Made by a program: the position numbers and the translations under genes. A stretch of DNA of 64,000 nt from Vicia villosa (Eukaryota; Streptophyta; Magnoliopsida; Fabales; Fabaceae): the NCBI RefSeq assembly GCF_029867415.1, contig NC_081183.1:112691061-112755060 (forward strand). Reading direction: 5' to 3'. A model generated the notes under the pieces. The model was not told where the DNA came from, did no database searches, and was given only the letters and a program-made list of their open reading frames with translations. Below, piece after piece: positions 63,946 to 64,000 of this stretch. Position 1 is the stretch's first letter. Every line of letters begins with the position of its first letter.

Positions 63946-64000
63946 ACCCATTTGCTTAGAGCCAAAATAAGTTCAAAACCACATAGCTTTCTCTTGTGCT

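Larger units (their letters stand above)
54660..64000 (+). mobile_element. Ogre-H: Ogre/Tat gypsy element, 3' part, running off both the gap and the window
   Basis: Plus-strand element: pol from the gap to 57362, 3'UTR 57363-60159 with a hairpin module and two tandem arrays, PPT 60160-60172, and the 3' LTR from 60173 to beyond 64000. The pol frame is uninterrupted, which suggests a fairly young insertion. Confidence 0.93.
60173..64000 (+). repeat. Ogre-H 3' LTR, truncated by window end (at least 3.8 kb)
   Basis: Starts TGTCATACCC, the same terminus as Ogre-D. U3 runs to a strong TATA box (61711-61720). The transcribed part (R/U5) contains two tRNA-like A/B-box segments (62640-62750, 62823-62910) and, at its end, four stem-loops sharing the loop ATT(A)TTCCCGGTGAAA (63464-63945). 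The 3' boundary lies outside the window. No coding sequence recognised. Confidence 0.9.

Overview
Repeat-only plant chromosome segment. Every recognisable protein-coding stretch belongs to an LTR retrotransposon, and I see no convincing host gene, rRNA, functional tRNA or CRISPR array. Large Ogre/Tat Ty3-gypsy elements together with SIRE/Maximus-type Ty1-copia elements whose LTRs start TGTTAGAAC point to a legume, most likely the large-genome vicioid group (pea, vetch, lentil, clover relatives). That assignment is inference from element types.

Layout. Cop-A (1-14265, + strand, 5' end outside the window) is a decayed SIRE-type copia element split by Cop-I (1581-11224, - strand), a young copy with two 1207-bp LTRs and an AAGGT target duplication. 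A Stowaway-like MITE (14363-14647) and an old Tat/Ogre gag-protease remnant, Tat-G (about 14870-16125, -), follow. Chr-F (16126-20983, -) is a chromodomain (Tekay/Del-type) gypsy element with a 2.9-kb LTR and a collapsed reverse transcriptase. Ogre-D (20984-30593, -) is an Ogre-like element with gag remnants but no pol. Its right LTR is interrupted by Cop-B (30594-47621, +), itself split by Cop-C (35244-45098, +, TSD TCTTG). Cop-B is cut at 47622 by Ogre-E (47622-54559, -). A 100-N assembly gap (54560-54659) is followed by Ogre-H (54660-64000, +), which has an open pol, a long 3'UTR with two tandem arrays and an LTR running off the window. Insertion order can be read from the nesting: Tat-G, then Chr-F, Ogre-D, Cop-B, then Cop-C and Ogre-E; and Cop-A before Cop-I.

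How the parts work. Copia copies carry gag, protease-integrase-RT-RNase H, and in Cop-I/B/C a third env-like ORF with LTR, PBS and PPT signals around them. The chromovirus adds a C-terminal chromodomain; Ogre-H carries RT, RNase H, a second (archaeal-type) RNase H and integrase. Most copies carry stops, many explicable as C-to-T changes, so they are probably inactive. The closest to intact are Cop-I (one frameshift in RT, shortened env-like gene) and the visible half of Ogre-H.

Most interesting signal. The non-coding parts of the Ogre elements are built from repeated stem-loops whose stems change sequence while staying complementary: a three-hairpin module just after the pol stop (found in both Ogre-E and Ogre-H), three 3'UTR tandem arrays, and a set of hairpins with a constant loop in the R/U5 part of the Ogre-H LTR. 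A second candidate is a 55-codon membrane-protein-like ORF with its own TATA box, in about 1.2 kb of extra sequence inside the Ogre-E LTR.
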